A stretch of DNA of 64,000 nucleotides, from contig JAIPMN010000066.1 of NCBI GenBank assembly GCA_020650975.1, positions 1 to 64,000 of the forward strand. The letters are read 5' to 3'. The notes below the pieces were generated by a model. That model ran no database searches. It had not been told where the DNA came from and worked only from the letters and a program-made list of their open reading frames with translations. Positions 43,001 to 56,900 of the stretch are shown one piece after another. Origin of the DNA: Apostichopus californicus (taxonomy: Eukaryota; Echinodermata; Holothuroidea; Aspidochirotida; Stichopodidae). Position 1 is the stretch's first letter; each line of letters begins with the position of its first letter. The position numbers and the translations under genes are program-made.

Positions 43001-46000
43001 CTCCTAAACCACACTTAAACTTTGTCAAACAGACCAAAACATTTATCTTCAGACACAAATTTTGTTTTTTGGTGAAAGATGTTGGGGGGGGGGGGGGTGG
43101 TTGGGATTGCTGGCCTTGTACTGCAAGTTTTGCATATAAGAATCACAAAAAAAAATATGCTATTGTGATCATCTGATACAATAGGTCAACAGTTTTAGAC
43201 CAAGAAATACTTTGCAGCCTATTAATCGACAAACGAGTTGAAATTCTTGAGTGAATTTTGGTAGAAAGTGGAATAAATTATGTAAGTTCAATAAAAACAA
43301 CCCACAATCAGCTGCCTGAATATTGATGATGAAATTGGAAGATTTCTTTAAAATATGATCTGCTCTGACAAAGCAAATTCATGAAAAGAATTTACAGGAA
43401 GTTACCACCGCAAAAATATACCGATTCGGAAAAAAAATGTTTAGTTTATTCGACCAATATTGGATAAATTCTACCAGTGGCGTAGGAAAGTACTTTTGAG
43501 TGGGGGGGCTGAAGACTGATGGCCGGCCTGGGGGAGGGGTCTTTTTTGGATTTTTTTTGCATTTCCAGGTGGCCTCAGATGCAATTTGGTGCAATACAGC
43601 ACACTTCAACACCCACTCCATTTTGTAAATAATTTTGCATTTTCACCTGGCCTTAGATGCAATTTGGTGCTCCAAATGAGATTTTTTTTCTCATTTGGAA
43701 ATGAAAAAGGGGTTTTCTGACTTGCGGAGCGGGGGGGCGGAATGATACTTCCGCCCCACCATATTTTTCACTGGGGGGGCTGGCGCCCCCCCAGCCCCAC
43801 CGGTTCCTACGCCCTTGAATTCTACTCTTGAATGCAATCAAACAATGCGAATACTATTACCACTTTATCTATCTCTAGTAACTAAATTACACTGAGACAT
43901 TTGACACTTGTATTAAAGATTAAGTGGAACAAGAAGATATATATAGTTATGTTAGTTAACTTCATACATATATCTTTCTTATTATACATTCAATAAATGT
44001 TGGGATACACGTGCATAAATACAAAGATTATAGTTAAGATATAATATAGATAATTTTGTTAATACGGGAATTTATTTTTATAAATAATCTGATATCGCTT
44101 TCACAAACTTATCTTACCTGTAGTGTAGCAATGAAAATATTATTCCACAATATATACAATGATGAATTAAAAGATTGAAATTGAAAGAATGGCTTGAACA
44201 AGGGGTTGAAAATGCAACACCACCAAAAACACTGCAAAAACTGGGAATATACTTTTGCTACGGTAACTTGGAATTGCAAAAAGGGTAAATAACTGCAGCA
44301 AAAAGGGGAAAATTTGATAAAACAAAAGTGAAGAAGGAGAAATCAAACAAACCTGATTTTCTATTAATTAAGCATCTTGTGAAAAAGATGGTTGTTTGTA
44401 AAAAGTGGAGAATTCTTGTGCGCAGTTTTATGGTTCAAGCACACAACAGGGCAAAAATAAATACGCTATCAAAATAGCTCTCACAGACCAAACAGACAAT
44501 TCTCCACCTTTTACAGACAGAAATTTTTATGTAAAAATAAATGATGTAGCCTAAAAGCTAAAATATTTCCAAGCCTCATATTCTTTTTAACTTGCCTATT
44601 TAGACCATCTTGTGATCATCCCCCATAAATCGTATATCAAAATTGTTCTCTATCATCCTAGATTCTTTAACTACTTTGCTTACCCTTGATGCAGCTCTAC
44701 TTCCAAACTTCATTCCCAATATCTTAACAATTTAAACTTGTCTGTATGATCTGCTTTGCCAACAACCATCTCCTCTTCTTCACACAACCCCCCCCCCCGC
44801 CCCTCCTCCAATTTGTTACTTTCCTCTCCTTCAGTACTAACAACAAACCATAGTTTCTTCTCTGTCACCCATTTTTCCATCCATATTTGTAACCTACCTT
44901 TTATACATCTTTATTCTTCCCACTGTGAATCTTGCCCTCATATCTTTGTATCACAGACAAACCTTCACCCCTCTTCTCCCCATTCACATATCATACATGT
45001 ACTATCCATTGACAACAGGCTTTATCCCTTCCTGCTGACACAAATCTATAAAACATTTTGTTACTTACCACTTGTACAATCTTCTCCATTACCCACCCAC
45101 TTCAACTTCTCCCCCCCCCCCTCAATTCTGCCCACTTATGATCCTCCTTTCATCCTCCCCTTACTATCCACTCATTCTCCCCCATCCCTCCCCCTCTCTA
45201 CCCCCTCCCTTTTTCTTGACCGCTTACATCCCTTCAGTTTTCCTCTCCTAGTGAATAATAATCTTTTCCAAGAGTCCACCAAGTCTTTATATAACACACC
45301 TGAATTTTAATGATAGCGGGCAGTTGTTCGGTAAGGAAGTTTTTCCGTTCCTGGAACCTCTTCCTTACAAGCATTCCTCTCACTTGTGCCTGCAGCTGAA
45401 TGATGTGGGGTTCGTTGGCTTGGAAAAGAAGGGCTCGGTTATAGGACGCTGTTGTTCGCGAAACAACAGCCTGTGCACAAAATGATAAAATGTTTTTCAA
45501 GTTTGGTTATAAAACACACACCCATGAATGAAGAAGATGCCAGGGAATATTGACGGTTGATGGATATTTTTGGGAAAAAAGCAATTAAATACAGTTAAAG
45601 TTGTTAGATTAATAAGATGGGCTACACCGCTTGTTTTGTTGTTTTCGGTTTTGCTTACACTTCTGTGATCTAATATTTCATAAATTAAAAGTGATGAGAA
45701 TTGGCAACAAAGTTAATTCCCAGAAAACCTTATTTTCCCATGTGACATTCACAAAAGGTTTGACTAATAAACAATGAGACCTTCAAACCAAACCACTTAA
45801 TAACTACATTTATAATAACTTCACCCAACTGTATCAATGAAAATACTACACCAACTGAGGAATTTGAAATGAATCAAATTGTTCGAAAATTAATTGCCGT
45901 TTGGAACAACCAGAGCGAATAAAAAAGCTAGGTCTTGTTTTGGTCAAAGAAACCTTTTAAAGATTACAAGTATTGTACACAATTCAAAAAAAGGTCTTTT

Positions 46001-47872
46001 GTTTTTTTTGTATCTCATAAGATTAATGACAGCGATACAAATGATAATAATAATCAATGAATATGTATTAGGTCTCAATTTAAATTTATCTTCAAATTCA
46101 ATGGTAACATTTCTTTGCGACAGATGTCAGCATATGATACGACAACAGTCTGTTTAACACAGATGACGAGTTAAATCTGGCTAATGCTAGCTACATATGT
46201 GTGTGGGTGCCTGTTTATATATATGTGTGGATTAGTAATAGTATGAATACAATATTGATGAGTATAAAATAGCTTTCAATATCATAACAGTTACAGTGTT
46301 GCTACATAAGGGACGGTGCTACTTTATTGTAGAGCAGTAAGCTCTTAGCGCCAATGGTTAATGCTTGTACAATAGAAATCCTTTTTTGGGATCGTTGTTG
46401 ACCTTTTATCTAACCAATCAGGGATTACATGACACTGGGTGATTAGCAAAATTCTATTTAACTTTGCTTCACCTTGAAACACATTTTGGCTTCATCAAAG
46501 ATGAATTGGAGAAGTAAATTTGAAGAACATTTTGGAGCCCATATTGTCATTCTCAACACTAATAATTGAAACACCCTCTTTCTTTAAAAGGCTGTACATA
46601 TAGTGATACAAATTGTAAACTTTTACACTAATAATCTGGAATTAGAAGCAAGCATGCCAGCAAAAGCAGAGGAGGGGAAAAGCTCTCAATACCAAAATGC
46701 TGATAAACTCGCAAAATACAAAGAAGAAGAAGAATAAATTAAAAATACTACACATAACAAACAGATATTTAAGGTTTTTATGCACATAAGAGAGAATTCA
46801 ATTTAAGAAGCTCTTTTTTTTCTAATAGTTTTGAAACTTCCAATCCTGAAACTATAATTCCAATCATTTTGTTTTTAAATTAATAACTTATAATTTTGTG
46901 TGGGTTGAGCATAACTGAGTACACTTCTCACTCCCTCGTCATGTGCACAAAAGTTAGCAAGCAATTACAACAATCATCACATGTACATACACATCATATG
47001 AACTGTAAGACTTCAAAAAACAAAATGGAGGACGATAAACGAGAGAAGATATTGACAGGAATAGCAAGCAAAATACTTGATATAAGTAACACAAAATGTA
47101 ATAACACTAAATGTTTCATTCAGGTCAACGATATAGGTTGCACTAAATTACCTTGTGCTATTAATGCTGGCTTGTTTGGGCTACAACTGTTAGGTGTTTA
47201 ATTAAATGCATACATTCACGCTATAAAACCTCCTTTGGCCCTAGTAGATTTATTTTAACTCTAGATAAACCACAAGTTTTGCACATATCCTTTTTTAGTT
47301 TTTATGTGTAATGCATCATCAGTAGTCTACTTGCTCTATCATACTGAGACTGAGAAAATGCCAACATTTATTTCTGTTTAAAATAATTTATTCAATTCAA
47401 AGGCAGTGTAATCTAGACGACACGTTGATCAGTTTCAGAGGAAATCACGAGAAAAACTTAAATAAACAAACCAGATTAATATCTGAAAGTGCATTTAATA
47501 GAACTACATAAATGAACTCTAAACATCAGGAGACGGAGAAGGTAACTTTTCCTTTCCATTGCACGTGTGGCAAAACATGGAAGTTATCGGGAAGGGAGAA
47601 ATATGTCACTGTTTTTCTTTTCTTTTCATGTTTTCTCTTCTTTACTTTAGTTTTTGATTTGGTTCAATCAATTCTTTATTTCTGACAAGTCATATCAAAG
47701 AAAGCATGTATACTCCAACACAGACAGTATTTTATCTACACGCAGGGAGATTGTCGGAATGTATTTGTTGCTTTGACTACGGTGTACTAGCTTCACCTTC
47801 CCTTCCAATATTTGTTCTAAATTATTTTTTCAGACCATCTACCAATAAATAATGGAAATAAGAGGAGGGGAT

Positions 47873-47914
<42 letters not shown>

Positions 47915-50900
47915 GGTAAATTCTAACCTGAATGTCCTCCTTAGTTAGCTGGTTGTTGGAAGCCTCAAAGTTCTCTGGTTCAATCCAAGCTGAATCCTGG
48001 GTCTTGTAATTGAAGTAGTAAGTATCACCTCCTCTCAATCTATGAGATGTCCATTCAGTTTCTTGACCCTCTGAATAATGGAAACAGCAAAAAACCAAAC
48101 TCTCTCAAGAAATTCTCGTCAGTTATTGGTTGTACAATTTACTCTGAGCAAATGTGGCATGTATCTTAAAAGCATGCCATTGTAGTTTTGTAGAATTATT
48201 TTGCTTGTGCTTCCAAGTGGACAAATGTGGTGGCATTAAAAGTAATGAAACCAAACATGTGGTAAGGGCTTGAGTTTGAGGCCCTGATTGGCTACACTTT
48301 TTCAACTTTCATCCATGAGAAATAGACAATTTTCACATCTCGATTGGTCTTACTGCAAATGCTAAAATAAACCAAACTGAGCTGACCCTCTAAACTGGAT
48401 GGCCACCTGGCTTACTCTTTAAACTGGATGGCCACCTGGCTTACTCTCTAAACTGGATGGCCACCTGGCCGACCCTCTAAACCAGATGGCCACCTTGCCG
48501 ACATGAAGAGATACATTATACGCTATTCAACTTCTCTCACATGAACATGAAGCTGTATGGTCTCAGAAAATGTCTGCCTTCCAGACATATACAGACCCTG
48601 CTTGTGAAGGAGCATTCACAAAATAATTCATTCAAGAAACTACTGCATAAGTTTGATAAATGGTTCCTAAGATTACCCGTTTCCCCCCCCCCCCCCGCCC
48701 CTCCCCCGCTTGCCACATGAAGTGGCCAAAACCCATGTCACCTTTGTGAACTGTACCTTTAGCTTTTTCCTGCTTGGCCAGTTTCAGTTCCTCTTGGTAT
48801 TCCAGTGCACATTCAGAAGAGAGAGACATCAGAGAGATGTCTGAACTCTTCAGGGCTTCTACAAGGGCATCCTTGTCATCTCCATCGACCAATTCATTTA
48901 CGCTGGCCATAGCAACAGCCACTGTACCAGAGAAAGACGCAATGTGTCACACACTTGCACAACGATGCTATCAGCATTTACAAAGATATCACCAAAAGTT
49001 CATATATTACATAAATATCAACAATTCTAGAAAGGGCTCTGAAGGGTTTCCAGTGATACGCACTATTTTATGTATCACCATGTGTATATCTATATTCATA
49101 CAACTATTTGCATCAGAGGCCTTCTAACACATCACATTGCATTTGCTCTCTGCCACCACTATGCCCCCCCCAACCATCCCCCTACCCACTCAAACAAAGC
49201 TAGATTCAGTTTGGAATGACTGTTGCCACCCCCTTCACTGTTATCTTAATGACAAAGGAATTAACAGAGGCAGTGGCAGACTGAGACAGCCGTACACGAG
49301 AACTAATCGCTATCGTAACTCGTTCACTCCCCGTGCAATCAAACTTTTCAATGTCAACTTACGTCGCTAGGCTGTTGCAATAATCATTTATCTTGTCCTT
49401 GTCTTAACTGTTTATCACTCTCATTCTTTAATTTCCATCTGTATATATCCTGATATTTATTCCTATGCTCATATATTTTTGTACTGTTTTGAACTTTTTG
49501 TGCGAGACACTAATTTCCTTATTTGGAGCAATAAAGTTTTACTTACTTACTTACTCCAAAGCCTCTACCCTCTTCATTAAGCCCTGAAAACAAAATTTCC
49601 ATCTGCCATAACTTACATTTGTTTGCATCTGTGGCCTTCTTGTTGGACTTGTCCACCGTTTCTTGAATTTCATCCAACCAAAGCACTGCCGCTTCATCTT
49701 CAGAGGACTTTAGATTAAAATATTAATCACAAAAATTAATTCACTTCAACCGTGTGGCCGTATAAGTCATAAACAATAAATGATACCATCACTCAGAGAT
49801 CTCACAGTAATAATCTGAGTAAGCTGTAAGGGAATAGGTCATCCCTGGTGCCTTACCTTATTCCCCACCCCCCTTTTCCATCCTCCCCATTCTCCCTCCT
49901 TTTGTTTATCACTCCTATACAAATGTATTCTACAATAAAATAGCACAATCTAATAGACATGGTCGACTTAAAAATAACTGAAGACAGACTCACCTCTGCT
50001 TTTGCAGTCTTTGCGGCTTTAAGTTCTAGCTGATAGAGGACAGCATTGTTGTCCTCTACATTCTTAAGCTGGGCCTGAGGCATCTGAAGCGATTCTAAAG
50101 TCTCCGAGACGGACTCCTTGTCAACAGACTCGTTGATCTGAGCAACTGCCAATATCCCTACAAGGATAACGAGGATATCATCAGTCTGGTTCGTTCGGAT
50201 GGATGAACCAGAACGATCGAATGGATTAACTCTATGTGCACATGGATTATTAAATCTCAAGATTGGCTTGGTTTGATCAATTAAAGCTATAGATTGGATG
50301 ACGGATTAACCTAAACGATTAGATGCACTGATCCCAACATTTTTGAGAAACTCTTAAAAAGTGTTCTACTGATAACCCGGTTAAAGATTTGTTAAAAAAG
50401 CATCATGGGTAAAAATTAGTCACTAAAATATGTAATGCTTGTGGATATTTTGGACATATGCTTATGAAAAACCAACCATTCCTTAGTAGAATATGATATT
50501 TTATAAAGAACCAATCATATACCTCATTAGTTCATAATATGTTCTTGAAGAACCAATCATGTTCCTCATCACTTTATAACATGTTCTTAAAGAACCAATC
50601 ACATTAGTCATCAGTTCATAACATGTTCTTGAAGAACCAATCATGTTCCTTATCATTTCATAACATGTTCTTAGAGGAACCAATCATGTTCCTCATCAGT
50701 TCTTAACATGTTCTTGAAGAACCAATCATGTTCTGCATTAGTTCATGCCATGTTCTTCATCAACCAATCATATTGCTGGATACTTACTGTCATGTTCTTC
50801 CTTTACTTTAGCATTAACTTCATCCACAACCTGTTGGATTCCTTCTTGACTGACAAAATCTTGGCCCTCCTATAAAATGGATCAGACAGATGCATTTAAT

Positions 50901-53900
50901 TTAACTTTTCCTCAGACACATGTACATATATTAGCCTTCTCAGACTTTATGTCAAACTATGCAACTTTTTAATATCATACAACTAGTTACAGCTCCAATT
51001 TTCCATCCAATGAAGATATTATGGGCATAACTTGACTAAAAAATATGATAAATCTTGTTGATAATGTTTAACATACCTAAGTTCCTGTTCACATTATTAG
51101 ATTGTCATTGATGGATATAATATATACAAATATGGAATGAATGGTTACATGGGCAACCTTTAGAGTTTATTTCACCCAGTGGATGATACATAGCCTGAGT
51201 TATAAGAAGAATGTGGAGTAAACTATCAATACAACTGAATATTCTGCAGTTACATGCAAAACATCCATTTTAAAAGTGAAAGAATGCAACAAGTTTTTAT
51301 CTCTGCCAATTAATGTTTCCTGCCTCAAATACAGTACAGCACTTTGTATCTTTGTCTACTTTCTAGTTTATTATCACAACACCTGCACATCGACTGGACA
51401 AAAAATGTTTTCATGTCGCAAAAGATTGGCATTCTGCAGTGATGACACTTTCTTTCAAACAAACATAAGATCAGTCTAATCACTTACACGAATTGGTCGC
51501 AGATTTAATTGTTGTCAATAACCAGTTTGGACTATCACCAACTATTCACCAGGACAAAACTTATCGAAATGAGTGAAGAAACTTTTGGCTAAAACTGGAC
51601 GCAAAGAAGCAACAACCAAAGATGGGCTGTCAAGCCCCATAGGTAGGACACACAGCCTTACACCCTTAGGTCACTCACTGGTTTGAATCCCCTTCTAGGC
51701 ATGAAATTTTGATTGTCCATTTCCCAGTTTGCTTATAACTTCACAGTAGGTTCCCCATTTTCATTTGCTTATTTAGAAGAAACACTTGATAGAATGTATA
51801 TGGCATACTCTAACTAGCTATGTGAATGAATCTGGCAAGTGTAATGTGGTCTACATGTAAGGTTAGCACCGAGATAAAACAAACTACTTTAAATTCTTGC
51901 CATGTGTACTGACCGATGCACATACAGACGATTAGATATGTGTCTCCACGCACACCACCAAATTTGGGATTGTGTTTTCTCAGGAATGTCATCAATTTTA
52001 TTTAATAAGTTATGTAAACATTTAATATTTGCTTTACCATAACACTCCACAGGGCAAAAAAATATTTTAATTATTTGTATAAAAACGAAAGAAAAACAAT
52101 ATTTTAACAATCAGGGCGCCGGTTGGGAAATCCCAGTTTGACACAGTTGTAACAGGAAGTCAAAGCTAACGTATTAGGATATAATCGTACAAAATTCCCT
52201 TTTCTTTTCTCTTATCTAAAAGAAACGTCATGTGCATTGCTTCTGGGAATGCTTTAATTAAAGGTAACAATTTTGTCTCATTTCCTGTTTGGTTTCACAA
52301 CATGCTAGAGACTATGATGCAAGTTAAAAGTGATATTTTTACATCTGTATTAATAGATAATGAATCAATGAAAATTGATCAATTACTTAAAGGGATAGTC
52401 CAGTGGTTGATTATCTTACATAACTGCTCGAAAGTTTCTGAAGCTTACAGGTCAAAGTCACATCGATAAGTCGATAATCGATTTGTAAGGTGGAGATATG
52501 ATTTTTTTTTTTTTTTTTTTCAAGTTTGGTGCTATTTTGTGCATACAGCTAGCAAAAGTAGCTTGAATTATATTGTGTCAATTAAGCAGGAAATGTGTTT
52601 TTCTTTCATATTTTAAGTTTTTGTTTAAAAATATTGAAATCACTATTCAAACAAAGTTAGGGTCATGATATTGAGATTCAGGGGTTTTCAAACTAACAGT
52701 GTGGAATATTGTTACTCTTTTTGGTGACTATCATTTCGTCTGTCACGAGAATATTCCTGTGAAGCTGTTGAGTGAAGGAGGTCACCACAACAGATACACT
52801 ACAAGCATGATACTAGATCTAGAATACTGTCTTGCTGGTCATTATCTCTTTGTAAGATGTAAATTAATAATACTGTGAACAAAACCTAACATTCCTGTAA
52901 CATTAAAATCTCCTTTCAGTTCTTTATAATGCTTCTACAAGATTTCCAGACCTTGAAGAGCCTGTATATAGTCACTTAAATTTACTTCATCAGCTATAAA
53001 TCATTTACCTCCACCAAGGATGAACAGAATGCAACGCCACCAAATGGAACAGAAACTATTCTAATGAGTAACCACAGAAAATTGGAATGCGTGACAAAGT
53101 CACAAAAATTACTCTAGCCTTTCTCCGTTTGGCCGTCTCCAAGCTCTCCTGGTATCGTTGGGCCACTGACTCCTCTTGGTCTACGTCTCCGATGCAGGCT
53201 TCCACCTGCAGCAGCTGATTAACCGTCTCCGACGGTTCGCCTGCATCCACAGCAGAGTTGATACGAGACACTGCTGACAGTACTGAAACAAAAACAAAAG
53301 AGATAATGAGCAATTAGAATCCTTTCCATCATGTGCAGCTTACCATTTTCATTGATATGCCCTTGATAAATGGACAAAAACATGCTACATGGTCATAACA
53401 TGATTAAGGAGATACCCTGCAATAGCAAAAAATACAAATAGCACATCAAGAAGCCTAATGCAGAAATACTGATCATAATGTGTCCTTGTTTGAGGTATAA
53501 AAAAAAGTTCAGAAAATAAATTTTGTATTGGGAATTGACTTAGTCCTTTTCCTCCTCATTAACACACACGCAATAGCACATAACAAATTATAACAAAACT
53601 GAAAGGGGACTGACACAGCATACCTTTTAAAAGATTTTTGTAAGTCCTTACCTTTAACTGCATCACACAGCTGTTCATGATTCAAATCCTACAAAAGGTA
53701 ATCAAGAGAATAACAAGATCAATATTCCAAACCTATTTTCGAGGCTACGCAAACACTTGACATTCCTGTAAAAAAATGATTCCATCCCATTCCACCAGAC
53801 AGTGCAGAATAATTACAACTTTGGCAATGATGCTAGGAGTGAAAGATGGTTATTCTCTGATACAAAGTACAATAATATAAACATGGTTTGTAGCTTAAAC

Positions 53901-56900
53901 TTCCATGTTGCAGAAATTCAATTAAAAACTTTTATGACTAAATGTTGGATTTATCAAGTAACCTCACATCATACATGTAGCCATCAGTTGTGGGAGACAT
54001 TATTAATCATACATGTAGCACATTCCTACTATATACAGATGCATTGAAAGTTTAAAACAGCTTTTGTGCTTTGGTTGCCATTTTTACTGAATCAATAGAG
54101 TAACACACTAAACAAGCAATTAATCGAAGTAAGGCAATCTACATTGCTTTTGAAACTTTAAAAACTTGAATAGTCAGCTAACCAACAGGTGTTGGCAAGG
54201 GGTTATATATCATCGTAATAATAATAATACAATAAATTTATAAGTAGAATCTGCCTGGTGGGCAGTGCATATGGGAGACGATTAGGGTTGTGCGGGATCC
54301 CGGTAGTCAAGTGAATCCCGGTATCCCGATCCCGGTATTGACTAATCCCGATCACAGTGCAATGTGTAACTACTACCGGTATTGGGAAACAACCGGTTAT
54401 TACATTCGTTTCGGTATCATTCCCGGGAATCCCGGACAAAATAAAAATATCTACGTGTTACTATTTGATAATAAAGAAAAGAAAACACGTTTATTTCTGG
54501 TTTCTGTGTTCTTAGTTTGAAGAATATCTGATCAATTTACGTAGGCTACCTGGCCTAGACCGATATATTAACGATACAACTTTTCACGTAGTAATTTGGA
54601 CCTAGGCTACACCAAATATCGAACGTTACTTAGGCTCAACATGTTACGGGACCTCAAAGTTATTCTGAAATTTTCGTTATTTATTCTTCCTTCAAACGAT
54701 GATTGTGAAGGTTCCCATGTACAAAATCTTACCCTTATGCATTTCACCTCATTTTGTTACAATAATTATAACGATTTAATAAATTTTGAGCCAAAACCGC
54801 AGGGAGTATATCCAGTTAAAATCCATCTCCGCACGGGACTGTTTATTATTATAGCCTAGGGTACGGTACTGGTACACACAGGCTGACACAGCGGTGTAGT
54901 ACTTGAGATTTGATGTTGTAATGAAATGGATTCGTTTATTAATGCGGGGGGTTCCACGATGTCATTTATATTTATCTTTCGCTACTTTTTTAATTTTTAA
55001 GAACTTTTGTACGAAAGATTGATATTGTACGTATTGAAAGTATATTTTCTGGAGTAAACAACAGCCGATTAACGATATAAATAAATCTGTACTATTCTTA
55101 TGTATGTAGTTTATAATCCCGTATTTACGTAGCCCCTATGTTACATTCTTATTGTCTGAAGTTCCAAACACGTGGTGACTAATTGATAGTTAAAAACTTT
55201 TCATTGTGAACTTTTGAACTTGAAGGGGTTGCCCTATTCCAATATCATGGAATAGTGGGGAACTCCCAATTTGTGTTTGTTTACGGATTACAAGTTTAAT
55301 CCACGTGCGAACGTGTTATTCTAATATCGTACGTCGAGTATGAATGAAGGATGGTGTGGGTTGCTTTTTTCCAAGGTTTGTGCTTTTCTTTTTGGAAGTG
55401 TATGTTAAAAAACAAAGGCCCTAATATAGCGTAATATTTTTTTTTTTTTGGTTTTTATAACCGTGCCTATCAGAGTATGTACATAGCCTAGGCTATGCAT
55501 ATTGAATGTATGACATTGACAGTCTCGTAACTAAGTGCTTTGAACCGTAGATGAAAGTTGAGAAAATACCGGTTGTAGTTAAGATACCGGGATTCATGTC
55601 GCAACACTACCGGTTGTGGAAATTTGCACTACCGCACAACGCTAGAGACGATGAATGGCTTACTACTTCAGCTGCTTATCCAATTATTTGTTTTAGATCA
55701 TTCTAGAATTTTTTAACAATTTGGAAGACCATTTCAGATGCAATAACCCTGGCTATCTCCTGGATGAAAAACCCAGTTTACTTTAGCTGGACATGGCTTA
55801 AGCCCACAACCTGCCAGATGAAATGTTTCATTGCATCTAATGCCACTCACTACCTTTATCTACTCAACCATAGAACTGGTATACTGTTGTTACAATCAAA
55901 CAGCAATAAAAAAAAATATATAATTTTTTTTGTAATTAAAAAAATGCTTCAACCATTTCTAAGGACAACTAATAAAGTCAAAAGTTACTAAAGCCTGATT
56001 TATCCATCTCACCTCTCCGTTGCTCTCCTTCAATCTTCGTAATTCTGACTGGTAGAGATCTGCTACGTAAGGGAACACCTCTGGCAGTGTGGCTTCGGAT
56101 CTCATCAAAAGATTCACCAGATCTTCGGGTGATCCTTCCGATATGGCAGTGTTGATGTCTCCAACAGCCTTGGTCCCTGAAAACAACAAAATTTACACAC
56201 ACACACGCAATAAAAAATAATAAGCAGTTGTGGAGGTGGATGACGCCAATGCAGACTTAGTCACATTGGTTGCTAGGTTGGAATTATGTTAATAACTCTT
56301 ATGAAAGACTCATTCTTTATTAAGATTACTTTGCATATGTATTTGTGAAGGGGAGATAAATCCTTTACATTACAGTTTTGACAAGGACAGTAGAAAGAGA
56401 ATTTGTGTAACATTTACAAAGCAAGACACTCTTAGAACTCAAAACACCATTGCATTATTCAAACTCAGTGAGCCAAATTTCAGTTGTGTACTACTACACA
56501 ACGTACTATAAGGCTTTACGAGCAAGTGGCACATACACACACACACGTCATCACCATCGCATAGATTCCTTCTGCCTTCAGCAAAGAATCAAAAATTGCA
56601 AATTTAATCCAAAACTTTTTTTTGTTTTTTTTTTGGTAGCTGACACCTTTAAAATAATAGCATTGTCACACAACATGCATGCTGACATTGTTATCACTTC
56701 TCTGGAGAAGACAATGTGACATGTTATTTCTCATAATTACTTTGTTTCAATGGGAGTGTAATTGGTACAAGTTTCTAGTGTAATAGGATACAGTACATGA
56801 GCCTATCCACCAGGTTTATCAATGATATCCTTTCTTTAAGTTTTTTTGTAGGTCCTTCTCTACTTTTACTTACTATCTCTATCTTCCTTAGCGAGTATGT

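Noticed and set aside
44756-45310. 184-codon Ser/Pro/His-rich open frame
   Set aside because: By-product of C/T-biased low-complexity DNA; it overlaps the IQ exon on the other strand.
52383-52500. Possible TTAA-flanked MITE starting TTAAAGGGATAGTCCAGTGG
   Set aside because: No matching inverted end or second TTAA was found nearby.
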